A stretch of DNA of 64,000 nucleotides from NCBI RefSeq assembly GCF_000379025.1, contig NZ_KB900622.1, positions 1 through 64,000 on the forward strand. Reading direction: 5' to 3'. The notes under the pieces were generated by a model. It saw only the letters and a list, made by a program, of their open reading frames with translations, was not told where the DNA came from and searched no databases. Within the stretch, counting starts at the first letter, position 1, and every line of letters begins with the position of its first letter. The DNA comes from Orenia marismortui DSM 5156. GTDB lineage: Bacteria; Bacillota; Halanaerobiia; Halobacteroidales; Halobacteroidaceae. The translations under genes and the position numbers were made by a program. This document shows, piece by piece, positions 27,084 to 35,343 of the stretch.

Positions 27084-28281
27084 ATTGTAAAATCAAATTG
27101 AACAAAATAAAAATAGCCATAGGGCACCAAACTGTAATATAATTAAATCACCACAAAATAACCAGTTACAGGAGGGTGCACACTATGACTTACTTAAATG
27201 ATACACCAAAATCCCGAAAAAATAAACACCTAAATGCTTATGAACGTGGTCAAATTGCATTATTACATTCCGAAGGAATGAATCCAAATGCTATTGCAAA
27301 ACGTTTAGGTAGAGCTTCTAATACCATTAGAAACGAACTAAAACGTGGTACAGTTTCTCAAATTAAAGCTAATAAAAAGATTATGGTCTATTACCCTGAC
27401 ACTGGTCAAAGAGTTTATGAATCTAATCGCAAGAATTGTGGTCCTAAATTTAAACTTTTGCAATGTGAAGAGTTCATTGATTATGTTATAGAACAGTTCT
27501 ACGAAAAAGGACATTCTCTTGATGCTATATGTGGTGCAGCAAAACTTCATAATAAATTTCCAAAGCCAGAGATGGTATCTACTAAAACGCTTTATAACTA
27601 CGTCAACGCTGGATTATTGACAATTAAAAACATTGATTTACCTTTGAAGCTTAAGCGTTCTTCAAAAAGAAAGCACACTAAAAATAATAAAAAGAAGCTT
27701 GGTACAAGTATAGATCAACGCCCTGAAAGTATTAATAATCGTAGTGAGTTTGGTCACTGGGAAATTGACACTATGATAGGCAAAAAGACTAAAAATGAAT
27801 CAGTTTTACTTACTATGACAGAACGTATGACTCGTAAAGAAATTATTCGTAAAATCCCTGCCAAGACTGCTCAAGCAGTTCAAGATGCTATTTTAAAGCT
27901 CGTTAATGAAGCAGGAGATTGTTTTCCAAAAGTATTTAAAAGCTTCACTTGTGATAATGGCTCTGAGTTTGCTCAAATGTCATTTTTAGAGCAAATTAGT
28001 GATACTAAAGTATACTTTGCACATCCATATTCATCATGGGAAAGAGGAACTAATGAGCGTCATAATGGTCTTATAAGACGCTTTATCCCTAAAGGTAATA
28101 GTCTAAACCAATTCTCTATTGAATCTATTGCTAGAGTCCAAAACTGGTGCAATACTTTACCAAGAAAAATCTTAGATTACCTAACCCCTGATGAAATATT
28201 TGAAGATAAATTAAAACAAATTCTTTATGACTAAATAACCAAATTATTACAGTTTGAAAATGTTCAATTTATTATTGCAAT
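27084..28281 (+). mobile_element. IS30-family insertion sequence, intact copy
   Basis: About 1.2 kb bounded by imperfect inverted repeats: left ATTGTAAAATCAAATTGAAC, right (reversed) ATTGCAATAATAAATTGAAC. It encodes one intact transposase. It has no obvious target duplication. It is inserted into the 3' end of the second yeeE half gene, on the opposite strand to the operon. A diverged copy lies at 60846-62058. Confidence 0.85.
27185..28234 (+). CDS. IS30-family transposase
   Basis: A transposase of about 349 aa from the ATG at 27185 (GGAGGG 8 bp before). It has an N-terminal helix-turn-helix (LNAYERGQIALLHSEGM...IAKRLGRASNTIRNELKRG) and a DDE integrase core with GHWEIDTMIG (first Asp), FTCDNGSEF (second Asp) and SSWERGTNERHNGLIRRF (Glu). 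All catalytic residues are present, so the element may be active. Base use is a little less AT-rich in its start region than neighbours. Confidence 0.93.
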   Translation: MTYLNDTPKSRKNKHLNAYERGQIALLHSEGMNPNAIAKRLGRASNTIRNELKRGTVSQIKANKKIMVYYPDTGQRVYESNRKNCGPKFKLLQCEEFIDYVIEQFYEKGHSLDAICGAAKLHNKFPKPEMVSTKTLYNYVNAGLLTIKNIDLPLKLKRSSKRKHTKNNKKKLGTSIDQRPESINNRSEFGHWEIDTMIGKKTKNESVLLTMTERMTRKEIIRKIPAKTAQAVQDAILKLVNEAGDCFPKVFKSFTCDNGSEFAQMSFLEQISDTKVYFAHPYSSWERGTNERHNGLIRRFIPKGNSLNQFSIESIARVQNWCNTLPRKILDYLTPDEIFEDKLKQILYD

Positions 28282-28901
28282 TTAAGTAATAAATATAGAA
28301 TAACTAACATAGATACTTGCAACAAAATACTGGGTCCCCAACCTATCAAAGTAGGTAAGTGAGGTACCTCATAATCACTAAATAATCTATACCACCAATC
28401 AGCATCATGAGCTCCATGTACTGAACCTAAAAGAAATCCGATTAAAGCTACCCATTGCAACTGAAACCCTTCCCCTAATCTAACTAAAGTTCCAGAAGCA
28501 CAACCACCACTAATAGCAGCACCAACCCCAAAGATTAAAGCTCCAATTGGAATGTGCCAACCTAAGGCTACAAATCTTCCTGAAAGACTTAGACCATTTA
28601 CCATTTGATAATATTGAATTATACTATATCCTATTGTCGCTATTAATAATGATAATATAACTGCTCTTGCTAATTCAGTTAAGCCAAAAAAGATTGGATC
28701 TCTCAAGGTTGCAGTAAAACATATCTTAGCACGTTGCAAAGTAAATCCAACTAATAGACCAAAGACCCAAGAAATAGCTAGATTAAAAGCTAATGAATTA
28801 TATAAGTAATAAAAAATTAATGATGAGATAAATAAGAGCACAATAGCCAATTTGATCTGCCATTTAGGATCTTTTCTTCTGGAAACTCCCCTCTTTTCCA
28901 T
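28272..28901 (-). CDS. YeeE/YedE half-protein, second half, 3' end replaced by the IS
   Basis: A 209-aa membrane protein from ATG 28901 (GGAGG 8 bp before). It carries the other YeeE/YedE half (GFTLQRAKICFTATLRD and GAAISGGCASGTLVRLGEG with conserved Cys). The last codons and the stop come from the IS terminal repeat. Joining the flanks across the IS gives an in-frame ending of ...LLKKLYIY and a stop at 27065-27067, so the original operon ran regulator, yeeE second half, tusA, yeeE first half. Only about 8 terminal residues changed, so the protein may still work. Confidence 0.82.
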   Translation of the reverse strand: MEKRGVSRRKDPKWQIKLAIVLLFISSLIFYYLYNSLAFNLAISWVFGLLVGFTLQRAKICFTATLRDPIFFGLTELARAVILSLLIATIGYSIIQYYQMVNGLSLSGRFVALGWHIPIGALIFGVGAAISGGCASGTLVRLGEGFQLQWVALIGFLLGSVHGAHDADWWYRLFSDYEVPHLPTLIGWGPSILLQVSMLVILYLLLKLQ

Positions 28902-28905
28902 TATA

Positions 28906-30185
28906 TTAGCCTCCTTCTTCACAACTACAGATAATAAATTTATGAATCTTATAAGCAGTAGTCAAATTTAATTGTGTTTCAAAATCACGTAAATCAAGCC
29001 CTAAAATTTCTTGTATTCTCTCAATTCTATACCTCATAGTATTTGGGTGAATATGTAGTCGATTGGCAGCATATTGAATACTACATCCCTCTTGCAAAAA
29101 AGCCCCTAAAGTATCTACCCAGTTACTATTATTATTTAAATCATAAGCAATGAGCTCTTTCAAGAATTCATCGGTAAACTTCATTAAATGACGACAATCC
29201 ACCTGCCATAATAAACGTAAAACTCCCAAATCTTCATAAAATAATACCCTATTAACTTCATTTGTTATAGCAAGGAATTCTAAGCTATATAATGCCTGCT
29301 GATAGCTATCTGCTATCATACAACAATCTCTAACAAAAGAACCCCCTCCAATTGAGAAAGATACCCCTTGAAAACGATTACTTAGTTGCTGATGAAGGCT
29401 TTCTATGTCCTCTCTAATCTCTTTAGAGTTATCCTCATAATTAATTAATAGTAAAATATCTCCTTGGTACGAAAATATAATATACTTCCTTGAAATATTT
29501 GTTCTAATAATTCGATGTAAGCTATTAATAATCTTCTCTTCCATCTCGTAGGTATATAATCCATGACCACCTGTATCTTTATCTAAATCACGACTAAAAT
29601 TAGCTTTAATTACAAATAGTTGATAAGAAACTGTCAAATCCCAACCTGCTAATTCACCACTTTTAATTAACTTTTGTCTATCTTTAACTCTACCTTGTAG
29701 TAGATTTTCAATTAATTCATTACTACATCGTTGTGACAAGCTCTGTATAATATAATTTTGATGTAACTTTAAAGAGATAGCATTAACCCCTTGAGTCAGA
29801 GCCAAATAATCATCTTCATCTAAAATATTTTCCTCTAAAATAACAAGATAACCCAATAACTCATCTTGTCCTCCTAACCTAGCTTGAATCTCTGTATACT
29901 CTTTATTCTTCCAAGAATAATATGCTCTCTCTACATGGAAACCATTATCTGTATAAACTACTTCTTTTTTTCTAATTTCTTATAATCTAAATAATCATAA
30001 AAGTCCATATCTTGGCGCAATTTCCTATCTATATAAAGTAAATTCTCACGATATTTATCTAAGATAAATACAAAATTATTGATATCCTCTGTTAAAACAC
30101 CACATAAAGTCCTCAAGCCACCATCCTCAAGAAGTATCTCATTGTATTTATTTTGTAAAGACAATAACCTGTTATTATCTTTCAT
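28906..30185 (-). CDS. PucR-family transcriptional regulator, requires -1 frameshift at 29964-29970
   Basis: Two frames together encode a regulator of about 426 aa. Frame 1 (30185 to the TAG at 29958) gives a 75-aa N-terminus like PucR sensor regions. Frame 2 continues from the same point by a -1 shift (…LEKK-EVVYTDNGFHVERAYY…) into the rest, with no good start of its own. It ends in the PucR C-terminal HTH (AANRLHIHPNTMRYRIERI). The junction is A AAA AAG, the dnaX-type slippery heptamer (GAA AAA AAG AAG TAG). Programmed frameshifting, phase variation, or a single-base loss are all possible. It precedes the yeeE-tusA genes and may control them. Confidence 0.78.
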
Positions 30186-30290
30186 CAGTTAACTTCTCCC
30201 CTATATATTTATATTTTTAGCCCTAGCTCAACTCAATCAATTCCATTTCATCATTAAAGTCTAAATGTTTTTATAGTAATATAATAGATA

Positions 30291-30393
30291 GATGAAGTGA
30301 CATTTTCGGAGTTAGGCGTTAGGAAATGGGAGGTAGGAAGACCTTACTATCCCCTATGACCTATCACCTAGCACCTAAAAATGTCTCTTTATC
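30291..30393. repeat. MITE-like interspersed repeat, copy A
   Basis: About 103 bp bounded by inverted ends GATGAAGTGACATTTT and (reversed) GATAAAGAGACATTTT. The inside has runs of GTTAGG/GGTAGG and complementary CCTAGCACCTA, so the whole unit folds into a hairpin. Very similar copies lie at 33627 and 37901. Confidence 0.75.
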
Positions 30394-30487
30394 CCCATAA
30401 TCCCTTATTAGCCCACTTAAGATTCAACTATCACAAATTTTCCCCTGAATTAATTACAGAAACTTCAAAATAAATCCATACAGATTT

Positions 30488-31369
30488 TTAAAAATTAAGC
30501 CAAGCTGCAAAGATAGCATCTTTAAATTTCTTAATATCCTTTATTCCTGTAGGAATATTAATTACCCCTTCATTTCTTATATCTCGTGACTTATCAGAAA
30601 TATCAACAATTAACGTTCCTGTCTTCAAATCATCTAATTTAGAATTTAAAGTATAATATTGATTCTCAAATAATTCAGGGCTAGTAACATACACAGCAGA
30701 TACTAAATCCCACATGTAAAAACCTTTAGTATTAATTAACTCTTCTCCATAATCATACCAATCCTTAATATAATCACTGATATATTTATAATTATCATTT
30801 TGCTTATTAGATAAAGTTTTCCATTCTTCACTTCCAAAAAATGCTTCTAAACATAAATTTCCACTAGCTACCATAACAGGTACATCAGCTTTTAATACCA
30901 ATTCAGTAGCCTCCCCATCACAAGAAAAGTTCAATTCAGATACTTCTTTATCTCCAAAGTATAATGGCTCAGTAATACCTCCCATAACTACTATCTGTTT
31001 AAGATATGTAAAGAATTGATCATCTTTTTTATAGGCTGCTTTCAAATTAGTTAAAGGACCTGTAGCTAATAAAGTTATCTCTCCTGGATTCTCTTTAGCT
31101 GTTTTAACTAAAAAGTCAGCAGCAGCTGTATCTATATCATTGGCATTAGCAGCTCCTGAATGTAAATTAAAATCTGTAATATCTAATTCTTCAATCATCT
31201 GCTTTGTTACCTGATTGGCTTGAGCTAGAGTTCCATTACCAAAGGTACTGCTAACTCCTAATAGCTCAACATCCTCTCTACCCAATAAATAAAGTAGAGT
31301 TAATCCATCATCAACATCCTTTTTTGGTAATCCCATTGTATTATCACAATCAAATAAAACTTTCTCCAT
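30488..31369 (-). CDS. Inosine/uridine-type nucleoside hydrolase
   Basis: A 293-aa hydrolase from ATG 31369 (GGAGAG 6 bp before). The metal motif is FDCDNTMGLPKKDVDDG, the variant spacing of a Firmicutes subgroup (standard DxDxxxDD is split). LLATGPLTNL and VVMGGI are the conserved core. It splits ribonucleosides into base and ribose. It stands alone between MITE copy A and the lipoprotein gene. Confidence 0.85.
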   Translation of the reverse strand: MEKVLFDCDNTMGLPKKDVDDGLTLLYLLGREDVELLGVSSTFGNGTLAQANQVTKQMIEELDITDFNLHSGAANANDIDTAAADFLVKTAKENPGEITLLATGPLTNLKAAYKKDDQFFTYLKQIVVMGGITEPLYFGDKEVSELNFSCDGEATELVLKADVPVMVASGNLCLEAFFGSEEWKTLSNKQNDNYKYISDYIKDWYDYGEELINTKGFYMWDLVSAVYVTSPELFENQYYTLNSKLDDLKTGTLIVDISDKSRDIRNEGVINIPTGIKDIKKFKDAIFAAWLNF

Positions 31370-31594
31370 ATTTATCTCTCCTCTATAATAAGTATAACAG
31401 CAACTTTTTTTATAGATAAATCTATTAAATTTCATTAATACTATATCATTATTATACGATATAGTACAGTTCTTTTAAAGTTTTATAAAATTTTACCTTT
31501 TTGCCCTGATAAATCATTTATAATCTAAAAGTAGAATAGCAAAAAATTAAGTATTAAGTAATTATTTTATTAAAAGATATTTAAACAAAATTAA

Positions 31595-31618
31595 AGGAAG
31601 GAGGAAATCCCCCTTCCT
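31595..31618 (-). terminator. Hairpin downstream of the rhodanese lipoprotein gene
   Basis: AGGAAGGAGG and CCCCCTTCCT pair around AAAT (one mismatch), about 36 bp past the stop. The minus strand continues with TTTAATTTTGTTT. Confidence 0.6.
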
Positions 31619-31654
31619 GACTATAAATTATATTGTTATATATTATATAAGTAA

Positions 31655-32623
31655 TTATTCACCTTTCTCAATCGGTAAATCTTTTCTTGCACTCCACTCA
31701 ATCCAAGAACCATCATAGTTCTTAACATCTTCATATCCTAATAATTGAGTTAATACAAAAGTAGTATGTGCTGATCTAACAGCTGATTGGCAATAAGGAA
31801 TAATTGTCTTATCTTCAGTTATTCCCTTAGCTTCATATACTGCTTTTAATTCTTCAGCAGTCTTGAAAGTACGAGGCCCTTCAGACTTACCACCATTAAT
31901 AGCCTCTTTCCATTCAATCCATGGAGCAGTTGGAATTCTTCCGCCTCTAGAAGCCATATTCTTCTCACCTGTATACTCAGCTCTAGAACGAGTATCTAAG
32001 ATTTGTAAATCACTATCATTAATAGCCTTTTGAACATAATCAACAGTCGCTAACCACTTATCTTCATTAACCTTAGCTCTGTTAAATTTAAAGTTACCTT
32101 TTTCAACATCTGGTGTTGATATCTGAGTATCATAATCTAATGCCTTCCAACGAACAATTCCTCCATCTAATAATCTAACCTTATCATAGCCATATGTCTT
32201 TAAAATCCACCACATTCTAGCAGCATCATAATCTCCACGATCATCATAAATAACGATTAAATCTCCATTGTTAATACCTTTAGTCTGTAACATTTTTTCC
32301 ATCTGATCTACAGTAGCTCTAATACCACCATATTCAGCATTAGGGTTTTCTTCATCACTACGATAAACATTAACTGCTCCTGGAATATGTCCTAACTTAT
32401 ACTTAGCCACATGTCTAAAATCAACCATAACTAGATCATCTTTATCCTTAATTTTCTTTAATTCTTCTGCACTAATTAATGCTTTTGGATTAGCATAACC
32501 TCTTTCTTTAATCGGTACATAATTTTCATCAGTTATAGCCTCTTTTGTTGAACATCCTACTACTAACATTAGTCCTGAAACAAGTATTGCTAAAGTTATT
32601 ATTGCCAAAAATCTCTTCTTCAT
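31655..32623 (-). CDS. Exported double-rhodanese sulfurtransferase lipoprotein
   Basis: A 322-aa thiosulfate/3-mercaptopyruvate-type sulfurtransferase. It starts with a signal peptide ending in lipobox VVGC (Cys about residue 24), so it is anchored outside the membrane. The first rhodanese domain has YDDRGDYDA where the active Cys would be (inactive, usual for domain 1). The second has the loop PYCQSAVRSAH with the catalytic Cys. Its promoter shares an operator with the flavoprotein operon. It could feed sulfane sulfur to the YeeE/TusA uptake system (inference). Confidence 0.88.
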   Translation of the reverse strand: MKKRFLAIITLAILVSGLMLVVGCSTKEAITDENYVPIKERGYANPKALISAEELKKIKDKDDLVMVDFRHVAKYKLGHIPGAVNVYRSDEENPNAEYGGIRATVDQMEKMLQTKGINNGDLIVIYDDRGDYDAARMWWILKTYGYDKVRLLDGGIVRWKALDYDTQISTPDVEKGNFKFNRAKVNEDKWLATVDYVQKAINDSDLQILDTRSRAEYTGEKNMASRGGRIPTAPWIEWKEAINGGKSEGPRTFKTAEELKAVYEAKGITEDKTIIPYCQSAVRSAHTTFVLTQLLGYEDVKNYDGSWIEWSARKDLPIEKGE

Positions 32624-32691
32624 TAAATTTCGCCTCCCATGTTAACTTTGAATTTTTTTTCACAAAAGATAATTTAAATCTTCATACTATA

Positions 32692-32720
32692 ATCATATCT
32701 ATTTTAATTACGTTTGTCAT
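32692..32720 (-). promoter_or_regulatory. Promoter of the rhodanese lipoprotein gene
   Basis: Minus strand: -35 ATGACA (32715-32720), 17-bp spacer, -10 TATGAT (32692-32697). The spacer and flanks look like the flavoprotein promoter. Confidence 0.6.
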
Positions 32721-32749
32721 TGGTAGCAGGAACTAATTAAAAGCTAATC

Positions 32750-32769
32750 TTTTGTAGTTTGAGTACAAA
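32750..32769. promoter_or_regulatory. Operator dyad, second copy
   Basis: TTTTGTA-GTTTGAG-TACAAA is the inverse orientation of the dyad at 25746-25766 (central seven differ in one base when aligned). It ends 29 bp upstream of the -35 box. The gap 32624-32956 holds no gene. Confidence 0.65.
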
Positions 32770-32956
32770 GCGATCTTAGGCTACTATTAAAATGACTCTT
32801 TTTTGATAATAGCCTTTATCCAATCTTAATCTATATAGGGTAATATAAAATCAAAGTATCATTTCAAATATTGAATAATTAATCTGGAAATATGATCCTT
32901 CTATAAGCTTTATTTTATCAGCATATATATTAACAAAAGTTGATAGGAGGCAGATT

Positions 32957-33616
32957 ATGAGTAATACTCTACTTTTAATTCTAGAGATAGGTACTGGACT
33001 TTTTTGGTCTTTAACCTATATTCTAATTATTTTTAAAGGATTTCAAGACAAGACTTATGGAATGCCCATGTTAGCCTTGTGTGCTAATCTTTCTTGGGAA
33101 TTTATCTTTTCCTTTATTTGGCCACTTGAATTACCTAGACTTTATATTACTATTATTTGGTTCTCCCTTGATTTAATTATTCTACTTCAATTTCTTTTAT
33201 TCGGTCAAGCAGACTTTAGAAATAAATTTTACAGAAAGCTATTTTATCCTATTTTCTTTCTACTATTATTGATAATCTTTTTCACTATTCTATTTATCTC
33301 TTATGAATTCGATGATTATATTGGGAAATATGCAGCCTTTGGACAGAACCTACTAATGTCAATCCTATTTATAACTATGCTAATCAGACGCAATAGTACT
33401 TCAGGCCAATCAATCTATATTGCTATTTTTAAATTAATCGGAACTTTATTTGCTTCTATTATATTCTATCTAAATCAAGGTTCAATACTCATTACTTTCT
33501 TCTCTATTGCAACTCTCTTCTTTGATATTGCTTATATTATACTATTAGCTGCTCAATATACTGACTTGGATATGAGAATATTAAATAGTCTTAAACTTAA
33601 TATAAAGAGAAATTAG
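32957..33616 (+). CDS. PaxB-like seven-helix membrane protein (terpene cyclase family homologue)
   Basis: A 219-aa protein with about seven hydrophobic helices, on the plus strand with GGAGGCAGATT before its ATG. The second and third segments read FKGFQDKTYGMPMLALCANL followed by SWEFIFSF. That is the signature spacing of fungal PaxB-type transmembrane terpene cyclases (DKTY, ALC.N, WEF), where the Glu of WE is a proposed catalytic acid. Bacterial relatives exist but are poorly studied. No prenyltransferase or terpene gene lies beside it, so the activity is only inferred. Confidence 0.6.
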   Translation: MSNTLLLILEIGTGLFWSLTYILIIFKGFQDKTYGMPMLALCANLSWEFIFSFIWPLELPRLYITIIWFSLDLIILLQFLLFGQADFRNKFYRKLFYPIFFLLLLIIFFTILFISYEFDDYIGKYAAFGQNLLMSILFITMLIRRNSTSGQSIYIAIFKLIGTLFASIIFYLNQGSILITFFSIATLFFDIAYIILLAAQYTDLDMRILNSLKLNIKRN

Positions 33617-33626
33617 GTTATAGAAT

Positions 33627-33725
33627 GATAAAGCGACAGTTTCGGCGATAGGAGATAGGCGGTAGGTATTAGGAAAAACTAACTCCCAACTCCTAGCACC
33701 TAAAGCCAAAAAGTGTCTCTTTATC
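33627..33725. repeat. MITE-like interspersed repeat, copy B
   Basis: About 99 bp with inverted ends GATAAAGCGACAGTTT and (reversed) GATAAAGAGACACTTTTT. The inside has GGCGATAGGAGATAGGCGG and complementary CCAACTCCTAGCACC. It begins 10 bp after the PaxB-like stop codon and may serve as its terminator. Confidence 0.75.
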
Positions 33726-33758
33726 TCCATTAACCCCAAATACACCAAAAGCAAAAAG

Positions 33759-34367
33759 TTAATACAACATTTGACCTAATGGTCCTTCTAAATTAATAAT
33801 ATCTTCTATCTCATAGACTGAGATTGGGAAGTAGGGAAATCCAAAAACATAAGGTGTAAATTCATATAATTGATAATAGATCACCAAACATTTATCAGCT
33901 AAATAATAATCTTGATCTTCTCTAACACCTGGGAAATCATCTATCACTCCTATATCACGTTCTTCAATCTGTTCTTCGATAATTTCCGATAATACTTCTT
34001 GATAATTACTATCTTCTTTAAATAGATCGACTAATTTATATACTTTTGCAGTTTCAATATCAAAGGTTAGTGATTTAGTTAATGTCAAACCATGGGCTCC
34101 ACCAGCATAAGCATAATTAATCAAAGTTAAACTTAAAATACCTCGCTGATTATTTTTAATCTCATAATAAGCAGTAATATCTGTTAATGGATTTTCATAA
34201 AAGCCTTGCTCTTCAATTAATTGATAGACTAAATCATAAATCTGGCAATTAATTTCTCTTTGAAGCTTTAAATCGCTCATTCCTCTAACTTGGGGGTAAT
34301 AAAGCTTTAGTCTAGGCCTATTGATTCTAATTGTTTTAATAGCAACAGGTAATTTAATAAAATCCAA
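33759..34367 (-). CDS. DUF4163/DUF3298 domain protein
   Basis: A 202-aa protein. The N-terminal DUF4163-like half has LKLYYPQVRGM and EINCQIYDLV. The C-terminal DUF3298-like half includes NYAYAGGAHGLT and FPISVYEIEDII. These domains occur in PdaC, RsiV and other cell-wall-linked proteins, but here there is no signal peptide. Start: TTG at 34367 fits GGAGGTGG spacing; GTG at 34376 is possible. Confidence 0.75.
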   Translation of the reverse strand: MDFIKLPVAIKTIRINRPRLKLYYPQVRGMSDLKLQREINCQIYDLVYQLIEEQGFYENPLTDITAYYEIKNNQRGILSLTLINYAYAGGAHGLTLTKSLTFDIETAKVYKLVDLFKEDSNYQEVLSEIIEEQIEERDIGVIDDFPGVREDQDYYLADKCLVIYYQLYEFTPYVFGFPYFPISVYEIEDIINLEGPLGQMLY

Positions 34368-34428
34368 ATCAACCACCTCCTTAATCTTTTATATAGTTTA
34401 TTCAATGCTTAAGGAGATGGTTATATAA

Positions 34429-35157
34429 TTACTTTAAATTACTCAAAATAACAGAACTTATTAATCCCAAAGCAGATATCAGGCCAACAATAGGTCCTCC
34501 ATCCTCATAAGCTTCTGGCATCATAGTTGATGAAAGCATTGCTACTATTCCACCTGCAGCAAAAGAACTAATTGTAGCAATTAATGCTTCTGAACCATGC
34601 TCTAAAAAAATAAATCCTACTATTGAACTCAATATAGCAAGAAATGATACAATTAACCATAATACTAGAATTTTAGTCTTTGAATATCCAGCTTTTTTTA
34701 AGCCACTACTACTTGATAGACCTTCAGGAAAATTACTAATAAAAATAGCAACCACTAAAAGCAAGCTAATATTCTCTTCTTTAGTCAAACTAACACCAAT
34801 AATTACTGATTCTGGTATAGCATCCATTACAGTGCCCATAAAGATTGCTATTCCTGAATTTTCAGTTATATTATCCTGTGATCTCTTTCTACTATGACCT
34901 CCTTTTTTAGCAATGATTAAATTAAATAAAGTAAAGAGAGCTGCACCTAAAATAAAACTAATAGCAGTAACTGTTATACCACCATTTTCAACTGCTTCTG
35001 TAAGTAATTCAAAAGCAGCAGCCCCCATTAAAACTCCTGTACCAAAAGCCATAATAAAACCAATAACACTTTTTTTGATATTAAAGAACAAAGCTATTAA
35101 TGAGCCTATAAAAACAGAAGATCCAGCAATTCCTCCCCATAGTGCTGCTCTCCACAT
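34429..35157 (-). CDS. ZIP family metal transporter
   Basis: A 242-aa membrane protein from ATG 35157 (GGAAGGT 6 bp before). Eight helices. Transport-site residues appear in GTVMDAIPESVIIG and SNFPEGLSSS, the M2-site equivalents of ZIP helices IV and V. A His-poor loop (KKGGHSRKRSQDN) separates helices III and IV. It would move zinc or another divalent metal, usually inward. Confidence 0.85.
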   Translation of the reverse strand: MWRAALWGGIAGSSVFIGSLIALFFNIKKSVIGFIMAFGTGVLMGAAAFELLTEAVENGGITVTAISFILGAALFTLFNLIIAKKGGHSRKRSQDNITENSGIAIFMGTVMDAIPESVIIGVSLTKEENISLLLVVAIFISNFPEGLSSSSGLKKAGYSKTKILVLWLIVSFLAILSSIVGFIFLEHGSEALIATISSFAAGGIVAMLSSTMMPEAYEDGGPIVGLISALGLISSVILSNLK

Positions 35158-35247
35158 ATTATTACCTTCCTTTTTTGATAATAGTTCATACTTCAAGTTC
35201 TTAGTATTACTCTTTATATTTTTTTTATTCTATATTATTAAATTAAA

Positions 35248-35285
35248 AAAGAAAGGATTATGGTTTAAACCATAATCCTTTCTTT
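35248..35285. terminator. Terminator of the trehalose operon, possibly bidirectional
   Basis: A perfect 19-bp palindrome centred at 35266/35267 (GGATTATGGTTT and complement). It lies 58 bp past the treR stop. Confidence 0.75.
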
Positions 35286-35343
35286 AAAAATAAACTAAAA
35301 GGAGATTCTTAATAATGAAAGCAAACTTATAGAACTTATTAAA

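Noticed and set aside
29856-29880. Independent start of the C-terminal PucR piece at TTG 29856
   Set aside because: The GGAGG is 13 bp away and the upstream in-frame DNA continues the protein well; frameshift reading is preferred.
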